Made by a program: the position numbers and the translations under genes
Part shown: positions 20,619-31,249 of the stretch, piece by piece
How the letters are laid out: the number at the start of each line of letters is the position of its first letter
Numbering within the stretch: the first letter of the stretch is position 1
Assembly: GCA_046530735.1 (NCBI GenBank)
Contig: JBHEQV010000007.1
Span: forward strand, 1-64,000
DNA from: Arsenophonus sp046530735
GTDB taxonomy: Bacteria > Pseudomonadota > Gammaproteobacteria > Enterobacterales > Enterobacteriaceae
Reading direction: 5' to 3'
DNA: 64,000 bases
Notes under the pieces: generated by a model
What the model was told of the DNA's origin: nothing
Database searches by the model: none
What the model saw: only the letters and a program-made list of their open reading frames with translations

Positions 20619-21875
20619 ATGACATTTTCAGTAGAATTGATTCGCAAGGATTTTCCTATGCTGGAAAAAATAATCAACGATCAACCGTTGATTTATTTAG
20701 ATAGTGCCGCTACCGTACAAAAACCAATGCAAGTGATAGAAAAAGAAAAGCAGTTTCTTTGTCATCATTATGCTGCAGTACATCGAGGGATCCATCGCTT
20801 GAGTAGTGAAGCAACGACGATGATAGAAAATGTTCGTCAGCAAGTAGCAGACTTTATTCATGCTTCTTCTTCTGAAGAAATTGTTTTTGTTAAAGGTACA
20901 ACGGAAGGCATAAATTTAATTGCTAATAGTTATGGGCCTAGTTTTATCAAATCAGGTAATAATATTATTATTACCCAAATGGAGCATCACGCTAACATCG
21001 TTCCTTGGCATTTACTTGCAGGTCAGATTGGTTTTGATATTCGTATATTGCCTATTGATGATACTGGAAAATTAATTTTTGAACGATTAAATAAGCTAAT
21101 CGATAGCCGAACTCGATTACTCTCTTTTACCCATATGTCAAATGTTTTAGGAACCGTTAATCCAGTAAAACAGATTATTGCCTATGCCCGTCAATGTGCA
21201 GAGAAAAAAGGAGCGCAATTACATACTTTGCTGGATGGTGCACAAAGCATTATGCATCAAATGATTGATGTTCAAGATCTTGATTGTGATTTTTATGTTT
21301 TTTCCGGCCACAAACTGTATGGACCAACTGGTATTGGTGTTTTATATGGTAAAAAGGAATTATTAAATTCCTTGCCTCCATGGCAAGGTGGTGGAGCCAT
21401 GATTGATAAAGTGAGTATGACGTTAGCTGAACCAGCAATAATAAATATCAGTTATGAAAAAGTGCCATGGCGTTTTGAAGCAGGTACGCCAAATATTGTT
21501 GGTATTATTGGTTTGGGTGAAGCATTGCGGTATGTTACTAATATTGGTTATCAACAAATATCTACTCATGAAACCACATTAATGCAGTATGCTAATCAAC
21601 GTTTAAGTACAGTAAACTCTTTGCATCTTTACGGATCAGATGAACGTCAAGGGATTATTGCCTTTAATTTAAGTGATCATCATGCTTATGATGTTGGTAT
21701 TTTTTTAGATAATTATTCGATTGCAATACGAACAGGCCACCATTGTGCGTTGCCATTAATGGATTTTTATCAAGTATCAGCCATGTGTCGAGCTTCTTTA
21801 GCAGTTTACTCTACTAAAGAAGAGATTGATATTTTGGTTGAAAAACTTCAATATATTGAAAAACTACTTGGTTAA
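20619..21875 (+). CDS. sufS: Cysteine desulfurase SufS
   Basis: PLP-dependent desulfurase that converts cysteine to alanine and holds the sulfur as a persulfide for SufE. The 418 residues are slightly longer than E. coli SufS (406), mainly by small extensions. Visible landmarks: YLDSAATVQKP at the N-terminus, EHHANIVPW (about 124-132), the PLP lysine in FSGHKLYGPTGIGVLYGK (about 229-246), and the active-site cysteine in RTGHHCALPLM (about 370-380). The frame is intact. It follows sufD by one base and precedes sufE by 31 bases. Confidence 0.97.
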   Translation: MTFSVELIRKDFPMLEKIINDQPLIYLDSAATVQKPMQVIEKEKQFLCHHYAAVHRGIHRLSSEATTMIENVRQQVADFIHASSSEEIVFVKGTTEGINLIANSYGPSFIKSGNNIIITQMEHHANIVPWHLLAGQIGFDIRILPIDDTGKLIFERLNKLIDSRTRLLSFTHMSNVLGTVNPVKQIIAYARQCAEKKGAQLHTLLDGAQSIMHQMIDVQDLDCDFYVFSGHKLYGPTGIGVLYGKKELLNSLPPWQGGGAMIDKVSMTLAEPAIINISYEKVPWRFEAGTPNIVGIIGLGEALRYVTNIGYQQISTHETTLMQYANQRLSTVNSLHLYGSDERQGIIAFNLSDHHAYDVGIFLDNYSIAIRTGHHCALPLMDFYQVSAMCRASLAVYSTKEEIDILVEKLQYIEKLLG

Positions 21876-21906
21876 TTCGTTTTTAAATACATCTAAGGAT
21901 AGAATA

Positions 21907-22341
21907 ATGTCAGTTTTGCCTGATGAAAATAAATTATTACGTAATTTTTCACGTTGTCAAAACTGGGAAGAACGATATCTTTATTTAATTGAATTAGGAG
22001 AAAAATTATTACCTCTTAGTAATAAGCAAAAACAAGTAAAAAATCAAGTTTCAGGTTGTCAAAGCCAAGTTTGGCTTGTTATGGAGCCAAATAGTGACGG
22101 AAAGATACAGTTTTTTGGTGACAGCGATGCAGCTATAGTTAAAGGTTTGATTGCATTAGTAATAATTAATTTTCAAAATAAAACCGGAGAACAAATTTTA
22201 ACTACAGATAGTAAAGCATTTTTTGAAAAGTTGTCATTGGAGCAGCATTTAACACCATCAAGAAGCCAGGGATTGTATGACATGATCAAAACAATCCATC
22301 AGAGAATCAAAAAATTATCAGTTAATAACTTAAACATTTAA
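21907..22341 (+). CDS. sufE: Sulfur acceptor/activator SufE
   Basis: Accepts persulfide sulfur from SufS and hands it to SufB. The start at 21907 (MSVLPDENKLL) is chosen over an upstream in-frame ATG at 21826 inside sufS. AAGGA lies seven bases before it, and the resulting 144 residues fit the family (138 in E. coli). The sulfur-accepting cysteine is present in QVSGCQSQVW (about residue 51). The C-terminal LTPSRSQGLYDMIKTI is conserved. Last gene of the operon. An IS481-like remnant begins about 80 bases downstream, and no clear hairpin terminator is visible. Confidence 0.95.
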   Translation: MSVLPDENKLLRNFSRCQNWEERYLYLIELGEKLLPLSNKQKQVKNQVSGCQSQVWLVMEPNSDGKIQFFGDSDAAIVKGLIALVIINFQNKTGEQILTTDSKAFFEKLSLEQHLTPSRSQGLYDMIKTIHQRIKKLSVNNLNI

Positions 22342-22419
22342 TTAACTGTCACTTCCAAGAAGATAGTATGGTTTTTGAATAACTCAGATTTAACTTTTAA
22401 ATCTCTTTTATAAACAGCA

Positions 22420-22790
22420 ATAGAGCTTTACTACTCATTACTGATTGATAGTAATGCTTATTTTGCACAGGAAAATATATCGATGCAAGGTTGATCTCAA
22501 GCTCTTGATCAGAATTAAAATATACCTTTGCGATCCCTCTTTTATAAGCCCATTAAATCACTTGATCATCTTATTGATATGAGAATATACCGACAGGTAA
22601 CTTAATATTCTATACTAAGTTATTTGCATAAACAGGCAATTTTTTGTTTTGCAGTCCTTAATGTTTTTGCAGATCAAAAGATAGTCTGTAAATTCTTTAC
22701 CATTACCTATAAGTGCCTAATAAATAACTATAGAATATATCAGTTAAGATCAGATAAGAAACGTCGATCCTTAGATTTATTCCTTAATAA
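22420..22790 (-). mobile_element. IS481-like element, right-hand part, split by a larger repeat
   Basis: Matches 7430-7745 in the same minus orientation: the stretch atatatcgatgcaaggttgatctc and the region around agttaagatcagataa recur. It stops near 22790 and the rest of the same element resumes near 24720, after the ~1.9 kb unassigned repeat. Confidence 0.65.
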
Positions 22791-24720
22791 ATTTAATTAC
22801 TCTAAATAGGTTAAAAACCATCTTTATTAGCTAAAAGGTGATAAAATTGCTTTACTAGATCTAGTGTAAATTAAAATTTCATTGGAGTCTGTATTATTTG
22901 ATATAATACACTATTTTAGATATATTAACCATATTTTTGTCTTAATAACTATTGTTTTCCATTTTATCTATTATTTTTATAATAATCTTGTTGCCTGTTT
23001 GCTAAACTGCGCGTTGATAAAAATAACCCGATCGGTCTCCACATAGAATATATTTATATGAATCTATACACAGGAATTCTTTTATCATAACAACGAATTC
23101 CCGTTTTTTGTAAGCCCTCCATCATCTATAACTCTTTACCATACCTTCGATAATGGTGTGATCCTTGCTTACGATTTAATAAGAAAGCATGGTAATGTAC
23201 CATCTTAAATATCTCGCCAAAATATGGCTGATATATAGTAGCCGATCATTTTTCCTGCGACAAGATCTCTGCCGGTGTACCACCTACTTAGTCTGTTAGT
23301 TATAATTATATGTATAAACATTCTCTACCTCAGTAATACTAAAATTTCGATGCGGATACTGAGCTCGTTTAAGGTGTAGCGCTAGAGGTATTTTATGCTA
23401 TACTAGATTCATTTTATTTTTTTAGTGAAGTGCACTTACAGTAACATCCGTACTGTGACTGTCAGATAACGCCGTCACTGCTTCCTTAGGCAGATTCCAA
23501 GACCACAGAAAACCTGAGATTTATCAGGTCATCTTTGTGACATAGCAGCTGGATGATAGCGCTTTGCCAGATTTCTTCGACCGCTCTTTTTTTAAAACAA
23601 CTCATCCTCTACAGGATGTTAATATTCAGACCGACATCAGTGACAAAGATATGAAGATGACGATGTTAATCAAATTGTCAATCAGAAGTGAGGCATATAA
23701 AGAAGTAATTTCGATACCCTGTTTGATCGCCTATTTCATTATGGCACGAATAGCGATGCGAAACAGAGCCTTGAGTAGCGACGAGTTATTGTTAAAAAAA
23801 AGCCAAATAAGATGGGCATAGTGAAAATAATGTTCCCAGTCGCAATTGAATAAAACATGAACTGCTATGCTAACTATTGCTCGGTAGTTTTAACACCGAA
23901 TAAATTGTAGATTTTTGACTTACAGATTTAGTAAAATAACTGTGAGAAGATTTAGGAGAGGAATAGTAGTTAGCGCCAAACACCAATGGCACAAGTGCTG
24001 CAGGCAGACATCTGCTCAATACAGATAGACGTGTTCACACGTTAACACTTTCATCATGATTTTCAAGAAATTTATTCCCAACTATCATTAATGGTAAAAA
24101 TTAATTTAGTTTAGTGGTATACATCTGACTAAATTAACCTCTAGGTGTTTTATAAAAGAAGTAGAAATTGTCATTCTGTTTGAATTCGTCAGATTTATTG
24201 GTCCAATTATCTTCGTGTTTATTCTGGGAGCGAAGAAGACAGGGATTATCCTTATTTCCTTATAGGTGATGAATTCATTAGGAATTATACTTTTATTCAT
24301 TGCCATTCAATGCATTATATCCAGCATCATCGACTTGGCCTTGTACCACCGCCTTAAAACCCAGGATAATTATGACTAGAAACGGGATAATACTTGCGTA
24401 TCAAAAAATTAAGGACTGAGTCGGATGCATTGCTCTATGGCCTCGTTTAAATATCATTAAAATTTAATCGATCTGTCATTATTTATTTCAAAAAGAGAAG
24501 ATTTAAAGCGATTTAAGTAACCAAGCGGTGTAATACGTGAAATACCGTATTATCTTTTTGATTTAATCAATTTATAATTTCTATAAGATTTACTCCAAGG
24601 TATTTATAGTAGCATAAATGAATTTTTAAAAATTAACATATAGAAAAATAAAAACAGTACCAGATCATGACATCCCCAAAGTAGCGTAGCACTGACACTT
24701 ATATCATAGTGCTCCTTCTA
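22790..24720. mobile_element. Unassigned ~1.9 kb repeat, copy 1 (inside an IS481-like copy)
   Basis: A second copy lies at about 31250-33230. The two are similar along their length (shared blocks include atttttgacttacagatttag at 23910 and 32383, and gagcgaagaagacaggg at 24227 against the matching region near 32714). It splits an IS481-like element, so it behaved as a mobile element. Fragments open in one frame exist (23564-23821 plus; 24106-24306 minus), but I could not match either strand to a transposase family. Coding strand is therefore left open. Boundaries approximate. Confidence 0.6.
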
Positions 24721-25342
24721 AGATAAATAAAACCTATCAAGCGGGACTTTCTATTCTTATAGAAAGATAACATCTTGAAGTTTTTAGCATTTGAGGAATA
24801 TATTCCATATCTACGTGATAATCAAGGATCGTAGATTTTTAAATGCTTTATAGTTTCGGATTCGGTTCTTTCCTGCCTCATTTTACGCAAATTCTCTTCT
24901 GTGCCTGCAATAAACAGCAATCGAGAACAAATCAAGATATAACTAAATTTAAAAATTCGCATGGAGGGATGGGGTCTCCACTACCAGTAGATCAACCATA
25001 GAGAAAATATTTTTGCCAGAGAAACCGACTGTTGCTTCTTGATTGAGCAACAGTTTAATCGGAAAAGCATGAGAAATATAATTGTAATTATTAATATCAT
25101 CTCGTTTTTTGTTCTTTAACAACGGTAAGTTCAAATATGGATAACACTCAGCAAAAGTAGATGGAACCCTCTTCTTTACTGGCTTTAAGAGTAACATTAA
25201 TTTTAGGTGTTGTAGTTCTTGAAGAAGAATCCTAATTATCATTATATTTTTGCTTTCAACTATATCTCTCAATTATCCATATTGCAATGGATAGTGCTGG
25301 AAGAATAAGGTCTATATAATAATCTAGAAGCAAATAGTTAAC
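24720..25342 (-). mobile_element. IS481-like element, left-hand part, continuation
   Basis: Continues the copy interrupted at 22790: aagataacatcttgaagttttt matches 7822-7845, and the terminal part near 25300-25340 matches the other copies. The 107-codon open stretch at 24949-25272 is on the transposase strand but starts mid-element and is a fragment. Confidence 0.65.
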
Positions 25343-25407
25343 TATTGATATTATTAAAGTGACGTTTATTCATCCAATGAATTTTATACGTTCCTTAGGA
25401 GAAAAGT

Positions 25408-26328
25408 ATGAAGAGAATTCTATTTTTTATCGCCTTGTTGTTTTTAAGCTGGCTGACTTTTAATGTCAGTGCTATTGAATACTCATTGCCATCCACTACT
25501 ACAGCACGCCTAATTGGAGAAAATAGTCATTATTTAGTAACTAATGATGGGCGTCCACTGGAAGCTATTGCAAGTGAATTTCAGATAGGTTTGCTTAGTA
25601 TGTTAGAAGCTAATCCAGGTACCGATCCTTATTTACCTAAAGCTGGTAAAACATTGATTATTCCATCACAAATGTTATTACCTGCAACTAAACGTGATGG
25701 GATCATCGTTAATTTACCCGAATTACGACTGTATTATTTTCCAAAAGGAAGCAATAAAGTCATTGTTTACCCTATTGGTATCGGGCAATTAGGTGCTAAT
25801 ACGCCTAAAATGGTAACGACAGTTAGTCAATTAATTAAAAATCCAACCTGGACACCGACACCGAGTATTCGTAAACGTTACGCTGCCGAGGGCGTTATTT
25901 TACCGACAGTATATCCAGCCGGGCCTGATAATCCTATGGGTCTTTATGCCTTACGCTTATCTTATGATAAAGGACAATATTTTATCCATGGTACTAATGC
26001 AAATTTTGGTATTGGTTTACGTGTGAGTTCCGGGTGCATTCGTTTAAGACCTGAGCATATATCAGCATTATTTTCCTCTATATCAATAGGAACTCGTGTA
26101 CAGGTAATTAATGAACCCATTAAGTACTCTAAAGAGCCAGATGAGAGCTATTACATCGAAGTTCATCAACCTTTATCTAAAAGGAAATCTGAAAATCCAC
26201 AAACAATACCGTTAGTATATAGCAATGAGTTTAAGGCGTTTTTGCAAGAACCTGGTATTAGTCAAAAATTAGTTTCTAAAGCCATAGCACGTCGCTCAGG
26301 AATACCGCTAAAGGTAAATAAGACTTAA
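25408..26328 (+). CDS. ldtE: L,D-transpeptidase of the LdtE/YnhG type
   Basis: Periplasmic YkuD-family enzyme. Family members make 3-3 crosslinks or attach Braun lipoprotein to peptidoglycan; by position beside the suf operon and lpp this is the E. coli ldtE (ynhG) orthologue. The 306 residues include a signal peptide (about 1-22, ending SAIEY), a LysM-like segment (about 38-90, YLVTNDGRPLEAIASEF...), and the catalytic YkuD domain (about 96-235) with HGTNANFGIG and the active-site SSGCIRLRPEHI. It is somewhat shorter than the E. coli protein (334) at the C-terminus. AGGAG precedes the ATG. The gene is convergent with lpp across a shared terminator. Confidence 0.93.
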   Translation: MKRILFFIALLFLSWLTFNVSAIEYSLPSTTTARLIGENSHYLVTNDGRPLEAIASEFQIGLLSMLEANPGTDPYLPKAGKTLIIPSQMLLPATKRDGIIVNLPELRLYYFPKGSNKVIVYPIGIGQLGANTPKMVTTVSQLIKNPTWTPTPSIRKRYAAEGVILPTVYPAGPDNPMGLYALRLSYDKGQYFIHGTNANFGIGLRVSSGCIRLRPEHISALFSSISIGTRVQVINEPIKYSKEPDESYYIEVHQPLSKRKSENPQTIPLVYSNEFKAFLQEPGISQKLVSKAIARRSGIPLKVNKT

Positions 26329-26440
26329 TTAATATTAAATGCGATAAATTATGAGTAGATTTACTATATTTTATATATATAGTATTTTACTAAAAAATAG
26401 ATAATAGTAATACTAAAAATTAGTTGTATATATTAAATAT

Positions 26441-26462
26441 AAGGCACCAGTTGGGTGCCTTA
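26441..26462. terminator. Bidirectional terminator between ldtE and lpp
   Basis: Perfect hairpin AAGGCACC-AGTT-GGGTGCCTT-like stem followed by AT-rich sequence on both sides, placed between two convergent stop codons. It matches the lpp-type terminator arrangement. Confidence 0.85.
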
Positions 26463-26497
26463 TTAGTATATCGAGTGATTCGTTAAATATAATTAGA

Positions 26498-26734
26498 TTA
26501 CTTTTTATAGTTATGAACTTGATTATCCAAACGTTGATTAGCACGATCAGCTTCATCTTTAGCAGTCTGAACATCAATACGTAATGACTGAACGTCATTG
26601 GATAATTGATCGACTTTATCGTTTAACGTTTGTAAATCTGAGGACACTTTGTTAATTTGGCTGCTGGTTGAACAACCTGTTAATAAACCAGAAGCTAGAA
26701 CGATAGAGCCCAGTACAATTTTAGTACACTTCAT
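26498..26734 (-). CDS. lpp: Major outer membrane (Braun) lipoprotein Lpp
   Basis: Abundant trimeric lipoprotein that tethers the outer membrane to peptidoglycan. The 78 residues equal the E. coli length. It has a lipoprotein signal with lipobox LLTGC, modified cysteine at about residue 21, then a heptad-repeat coiled coil (SQINKVSSDLQTLNDKVDQL...), and the C-terminal ...HNYKK whose last lysine is the peptidoglycan attachment site (E. coli ends YRK). The ATG is preceded by GAGGG six bases upstream on the minus strand. Retention of lpp together with an L,D-transpeptidase next to it suggests the envelope tether still functions. The following gene in E. coli, pykF, is not visible here. Confidence 0.96.
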   Translation of the reverse strand: MKCTKIVLGSIVLASGLLTGCSTSSQINKVSSDLQTLNDKVDQLSNDVQSLRIDVQTAKDEADRANQRLDNQVHNYKK

Positions 26735-27649
26735 TATATTACCCTCTAGATTAGTTAATCTCTAAATAACAAGATAAATATTGCACATTCCTGGCAATAC
26801 CATAGAATAAATTTCTGTCTTTAACTTTAAATTATTAGATCTTTTTTAAATTCTTGAAGAATACTTACTTATTCTTATACTAGTACTTAATATTATATTT
26901 TCTACTTAAAATTGATAATATTTAATAAAATTAAAAAATATAATAATTTGTTTGTTTTTGTTTGTTTTAGTTAAGTAGTTAACAACTTTTAATTATTCAT
27001 TGCCTTATTTTATTAATTATTTTACGCCAGGTATAAATAAAATTAACGAGATATAATAGTTATTTTTTATAAAATAACAGATTATGATCTTTTTAGCTGA
27101 AAATATTAATTTTAAGATAGTAGAATGCACTTAAATAAATACTCAATGAAAAATGATTAATGAGTTTTTTTATTATAAACTATAAATATTAGAGATATTA
27201 GCGATTTATTTAAAAAAAATAAATTTCAGTTATTTTATATAGATTAATTTATTCTTATTAACATAATTATGATATATGGATAGATAAAGTGTTTTGTATC
27301 TCTCTTAGCACTAAGACGCCTGAAACTATAACAACAACATCACTTTTTTATCAAAATTATTTGCTAAAGCAAATTGGTTGTAAATACATGATAGAAATTG
27401 TCAGAGATGCAATTTTTTTGACTAATTTTGAAATATAACGCCTTTAAATAAAAAAATAATTGGAAATTCTTCTTTAAGTTCTTGAAGAAAGAATCGACAT
27501 AATCATAAATAGTCACCATAATTTACCGGTTCAATAGGATATTTGCATTTTGCACTTTGCAATATATCATAATCGTATCAGTATCGTCATATATAGCATT
27601 AATAACATTCGCCTACTTCGGCACAAGTAGAAGGTAGGTTTTGAGACTA
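26735..27649. other. Spacer upstream of lpp
   Basis: About 900 AT-rich bases. The first ~120 must hold the lpp promoter. I see no gene remnant that I can name; pykF would be expected here from E. coli gene order, but I could not read it. Confidence 0.4.
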
Positions 27650-28640
27650 TATTGGCAAAAGTTATTATAGAAATCATTTATACTGTAAGAAGGATTTTCG
27701 TTATAGCGATTTCCATAAAAAATAAACAGTCATGTAGATCAAAGAGATTTTTGCTAACTCCATTCGAAGATAAAGTTCGACCTCATTAGTTGGCTTAATT
27801 ACAATCTGTCAGATGATGTCAATTCATGTATTAAAACAACTTATTTCACTTTATCCTAGCATATTGTTACAGAAAACATGTTATTTACTAAGGACATTCA
27901 TTAATATTACAAGGATATCATTGCAAAATGCCAGATTGTAGAAAAATATTTAACAATCGTATTGAAAGTTCTTTGACGAAACTACATCAGAAAGATAAAT
28001 GGTTTAGTTATCTTCGATGTATGTGAATAGTTTGACTTTACAGAAGTCAGCAAAATAAACAGTAATTCATTTAAAACAGTTTTTAGATTGCATCACTACT
28101 TTTTACTTCATCGGTGAGAGCTAACTTAAACGCACTAAGTATATTTTAAAATTGACAAAACATTTTTCTATGAATTTTTTAAATAGAAATATTACCTTTT
28201 ACATAGGAAAGATAGAAGATGCTGGAGAAGGAGGAGATAAAAAAAGGAATGAATTACGCTTTTAATTCCATGAGATCGATAGGCATTATGTGAGCGATAA
28301 GATTCTTGAATAGTTTAATGTAGAGTGTGTTAATAGTTTTCTTAAAACAATCATCGATAAATGCTCAACCGTTGTTCGGATAGAGTTAAATTGCATGAAA
28401 GATTTACCAGCAAGTATGAAATTAGTGACCATTGTTCAATAAGTTTGATAATTAAAGATTTATATATAAAGAATTTAATATTTTAAATATGAACAAGTTA
28501 TCTCAGTCAATTAATAAAGATGGCTAAGTAGATTTTATGATATAGGGTCTATATTTATTAAATTATCTGACCTAGAAAAAATCATTTAAAACTACAATAA
28601 CTAAAATAAAGTATCACTTTAAACGGTTTTTCAAAAAAAA
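27650..28640 (+). mobile_element. IS1595-like element, decayed
   Basis: Most complete copy of this ~1 kb repeat. In changing frames one reads LQRYHCKIPDYKKIFNNLIG (27920-27975; IS1595 zinc-finger text is RYRCKxCxxTFNxLTGT), INLETAFRLRHHFLLHRWEL (28055-28125), FFYEFFK (matching a DETYF-type motif), EGGDKKRNE, VSDKILE (28290-28310) and IIDKCSTV (28345-28375). This is the order of an IS1595-family transposase. Interrupted by several stops. Confidence 0.72.
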
Positions 28641-28793
28641 AAAACAATAACTTTTCCTAACAATATAGCCGTTTTGATCGTTAAATATAATATTCGGATA
28701 GCTACAATAACGATTACATGACAATAACGCATTTTTTGCTAATCATTTTTGTGCAAAATAATTTCTTAACCGTAATACTATCCCAAGATTACA

Positions 28794-30207
28794 AGTTATT
28801 AGTAAATCTTGTGTCTAATAATTAGACTCGATTTTATGCTTCATGAATCTGTTCTTCATCCTTAAATTGGACACTATTTAGCACCAGAATCAAGCAAATC
28901 TAAATTAATTTAGCTGCTTCTATCTATTCTTAGTAGACGAGGGAGATTATTTAAATAACATTGAAAGAGTTGCTTTTCTTAATACACACACTGTTTCGCG
29001 CGCCAGCTTCATACCCTAACACTTTTTCGCAAAAGTCGATGTTCAAATTAAATTTGTCGTTCTTATTGACGGGCTAGTACGCTTAAGGGAAGACATAGGA
29101 TATTAGCAGATCTTCTCGCTCTTTATGCAGCTTCTTCATTACTGTATGGATATACCCTATACTGTGAAACTTTGCCAAAAAACATTAAAGGCTTTCTTAG
29201 TGGCATCTCAACTCTCTTATAGGCAGACATTTCTCGCAGCTCACCCTTAATTTTCGGTACTGCATACCTTTTATAAGTAAAGGTAGTGCATGAACTATTT
29301 TCTATAGCTAATAGCATTAGTGCTAGATGTCCGGAAATATCTTTACCATTATATTCAAAAAACCAAAGGCATCGGTTCCCGTATCAACCCTGCAAGATAC
29401 GATTAAGAAATGTGTTTGTCAGCCATTAAAAAGTTATACCAGTTTGTTTCTAACTCTAGATAACCATCCTTGACTGCAGTTAACTCCTTACATCCATCCG
29501 AAGTACTTGCTGATAATAAGCAACAGGAAAAGGAAAATACCTTTCCTGACAGAACAACATATGTCTTCAGTACAGAAATAAACGTATCGGTTAGTATCGC
29601 TTAAATCATGCTAGCGACAATTCCTATATTCTTCAAGCCATTGCTGTTTCAGTCTGCTGATAGTGGTAGTACTGGCAGAGAAAAACATGTACTTTTTTAT
29701 CGAAAAGTAGATTCATTGGCTTCAAAAAATCACTGATAAAAATACCTAATAGTTACAAGCCATGGTAACAACTCTTTGCTACTTTTACACGCTTTAAATA
29801 AAGCAAAATCAAGAGGCTATTAAAACATATTCCGTTGCTAATTGCGATCTCTGACCTTAGTCGCTTTAATCTTAACATTATCAATAATAGTCTCTTACTG
29901 TATGGTTCGCTGTAGCACATAACCGTTACGGATGACGAATGAGATCCATAGATAAATTAGCGTTGAGATGTTGAGAAGCATGGCTTCGAGCACCATCTTA
30001 ACAGCAATGTCTATCAGTTTCTTGACACCATTAGATGAGTTAATGCAAGGGATTACAGATAATATCTGCTTTATTGAAGACCTGTAAGGTAAACTTTTCA
30101 TGATATATCATCTCTCTGTTGTTGAAATTATCCATGAAATTAATCAGCAGGATAGTTTGCACCTCCAGCATTTCTGAAGCTCATACATCAGAAATTAATA
30201 TAATTAT
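28794..30207 (-). mobile_element. IS256-family element, full length but decayed
   Basis: Minus-oriented copy with left terminus acaagttattagtaaatc at 28791. The N-terminal part is open for 68 codons (29895-30101; includes IPCINSSNGVKKLIDIAVKM and NGYVLQRTIQ, an IS256 transposase N-terminal region). The rest is frameshifted. Confidence 0.83.
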
Positions 30208-31050
30208 TTCCAAAGTACCATCAGAAGATTAAAACAGCAATGCATTGAAGAATATAGGAATTGTCGCTAGCATGATTTAAGCGATACTAACCGATACGTT
30301 TATTTCTTGGCTAAAAGCATATGCCATCCCGTTAAGTAAGCTTATCGCCTTTGTCTGCTGCTCATTATTTGCGGCGCTGCATAGATGATAATAAACTTAT
30401 TGCGGTCGAAAATGCTTATCAAGACTTAGAGTACACTGGGCAAAACTTCTGGATGACAGCAAACGTTGTGCCCCTTAACCACATTTACTGATTTGCTATG
30501 AGCTATGGTGTTTTAGTTTTTAGAATGTAATGGTAAAGATATTCCAGGATACGCAGCATCAATGTTATTGGATACACAAAAACAAACAGATGATGTGATC
30601 ATCGCTTTACTTTGTATAGGTATAAAACTAAAAATTAAGAGTGAGAGCTATGATGGAGTTCTGCTTAATAGAGAACTATGATATCGCTAATAAAGCTCTT
30701 TATGTTTCTTGCAAGATTTTTAGCGTATTATTCAGCAATGAAGATCATAGAAAAAGAGAGAGAAGAACAGGTTAGCATTCTACAATTTCCCGTTAGTGCA
30801 CTGAGCCGTCAATAAAAAAGACAAATCTAGATTGAATTGGGTTTTGTAATAGCGTTAGGATACGGAAGCTGATGCGTGAACCAGCTTAATTCGAGGAAAA
30901 TAATCCTTTAAATAGTATCTAAACTACTACAGTTCTGCTTAGAAAAGCAGGAACCGGCTAAGGGAATTTAAGCTATTTACATTGATGGTAAATAACATTT
31001 AATTTAAAGATAGAAACATGCTCACACAACATAAAAACGAATCTAATTAT
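30207..31050 (+). mobile_element. IS256-family partial copy, opposite orientation
   Basis: Right-hand ~0.85 kb of an IS256-like element in plus orientation, fused back to back with the preceding minus copy. The transposase interior and C-terminal region are recognisable (compare 6560-7380). Confidence 0.75.
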
Positions 31051-31249
31051 TAAACAGGGATACTTACCTAATAACTCATTAAATTATAAATTTATTATTT
31101 AATAAATATTCTTCGATTACTTTATTTTTAATTGCAATGCTTAATTTACTTTTAAAACATATCTGTTATAAACACTACTATTATGAATAGATTGAAACAT
31201 AAAAATAATTTTACTATTTTATGGTTAAGAAATTAAATCGCTCTTTAAG

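Noticed and set aside
23564..23821. 85-codon ORF in the unassigned repeat
   Set aside because: The corresponding stretch of the second copy is broken, and no family was recognised; treated as part of the repeat.
22790..24720. Assignment of the repeat to Tn3, IS66 or IS1634 families
   Set aside because: Compared remembered motifs on both strands; only isolated chance-level similarities, so the family is left open.
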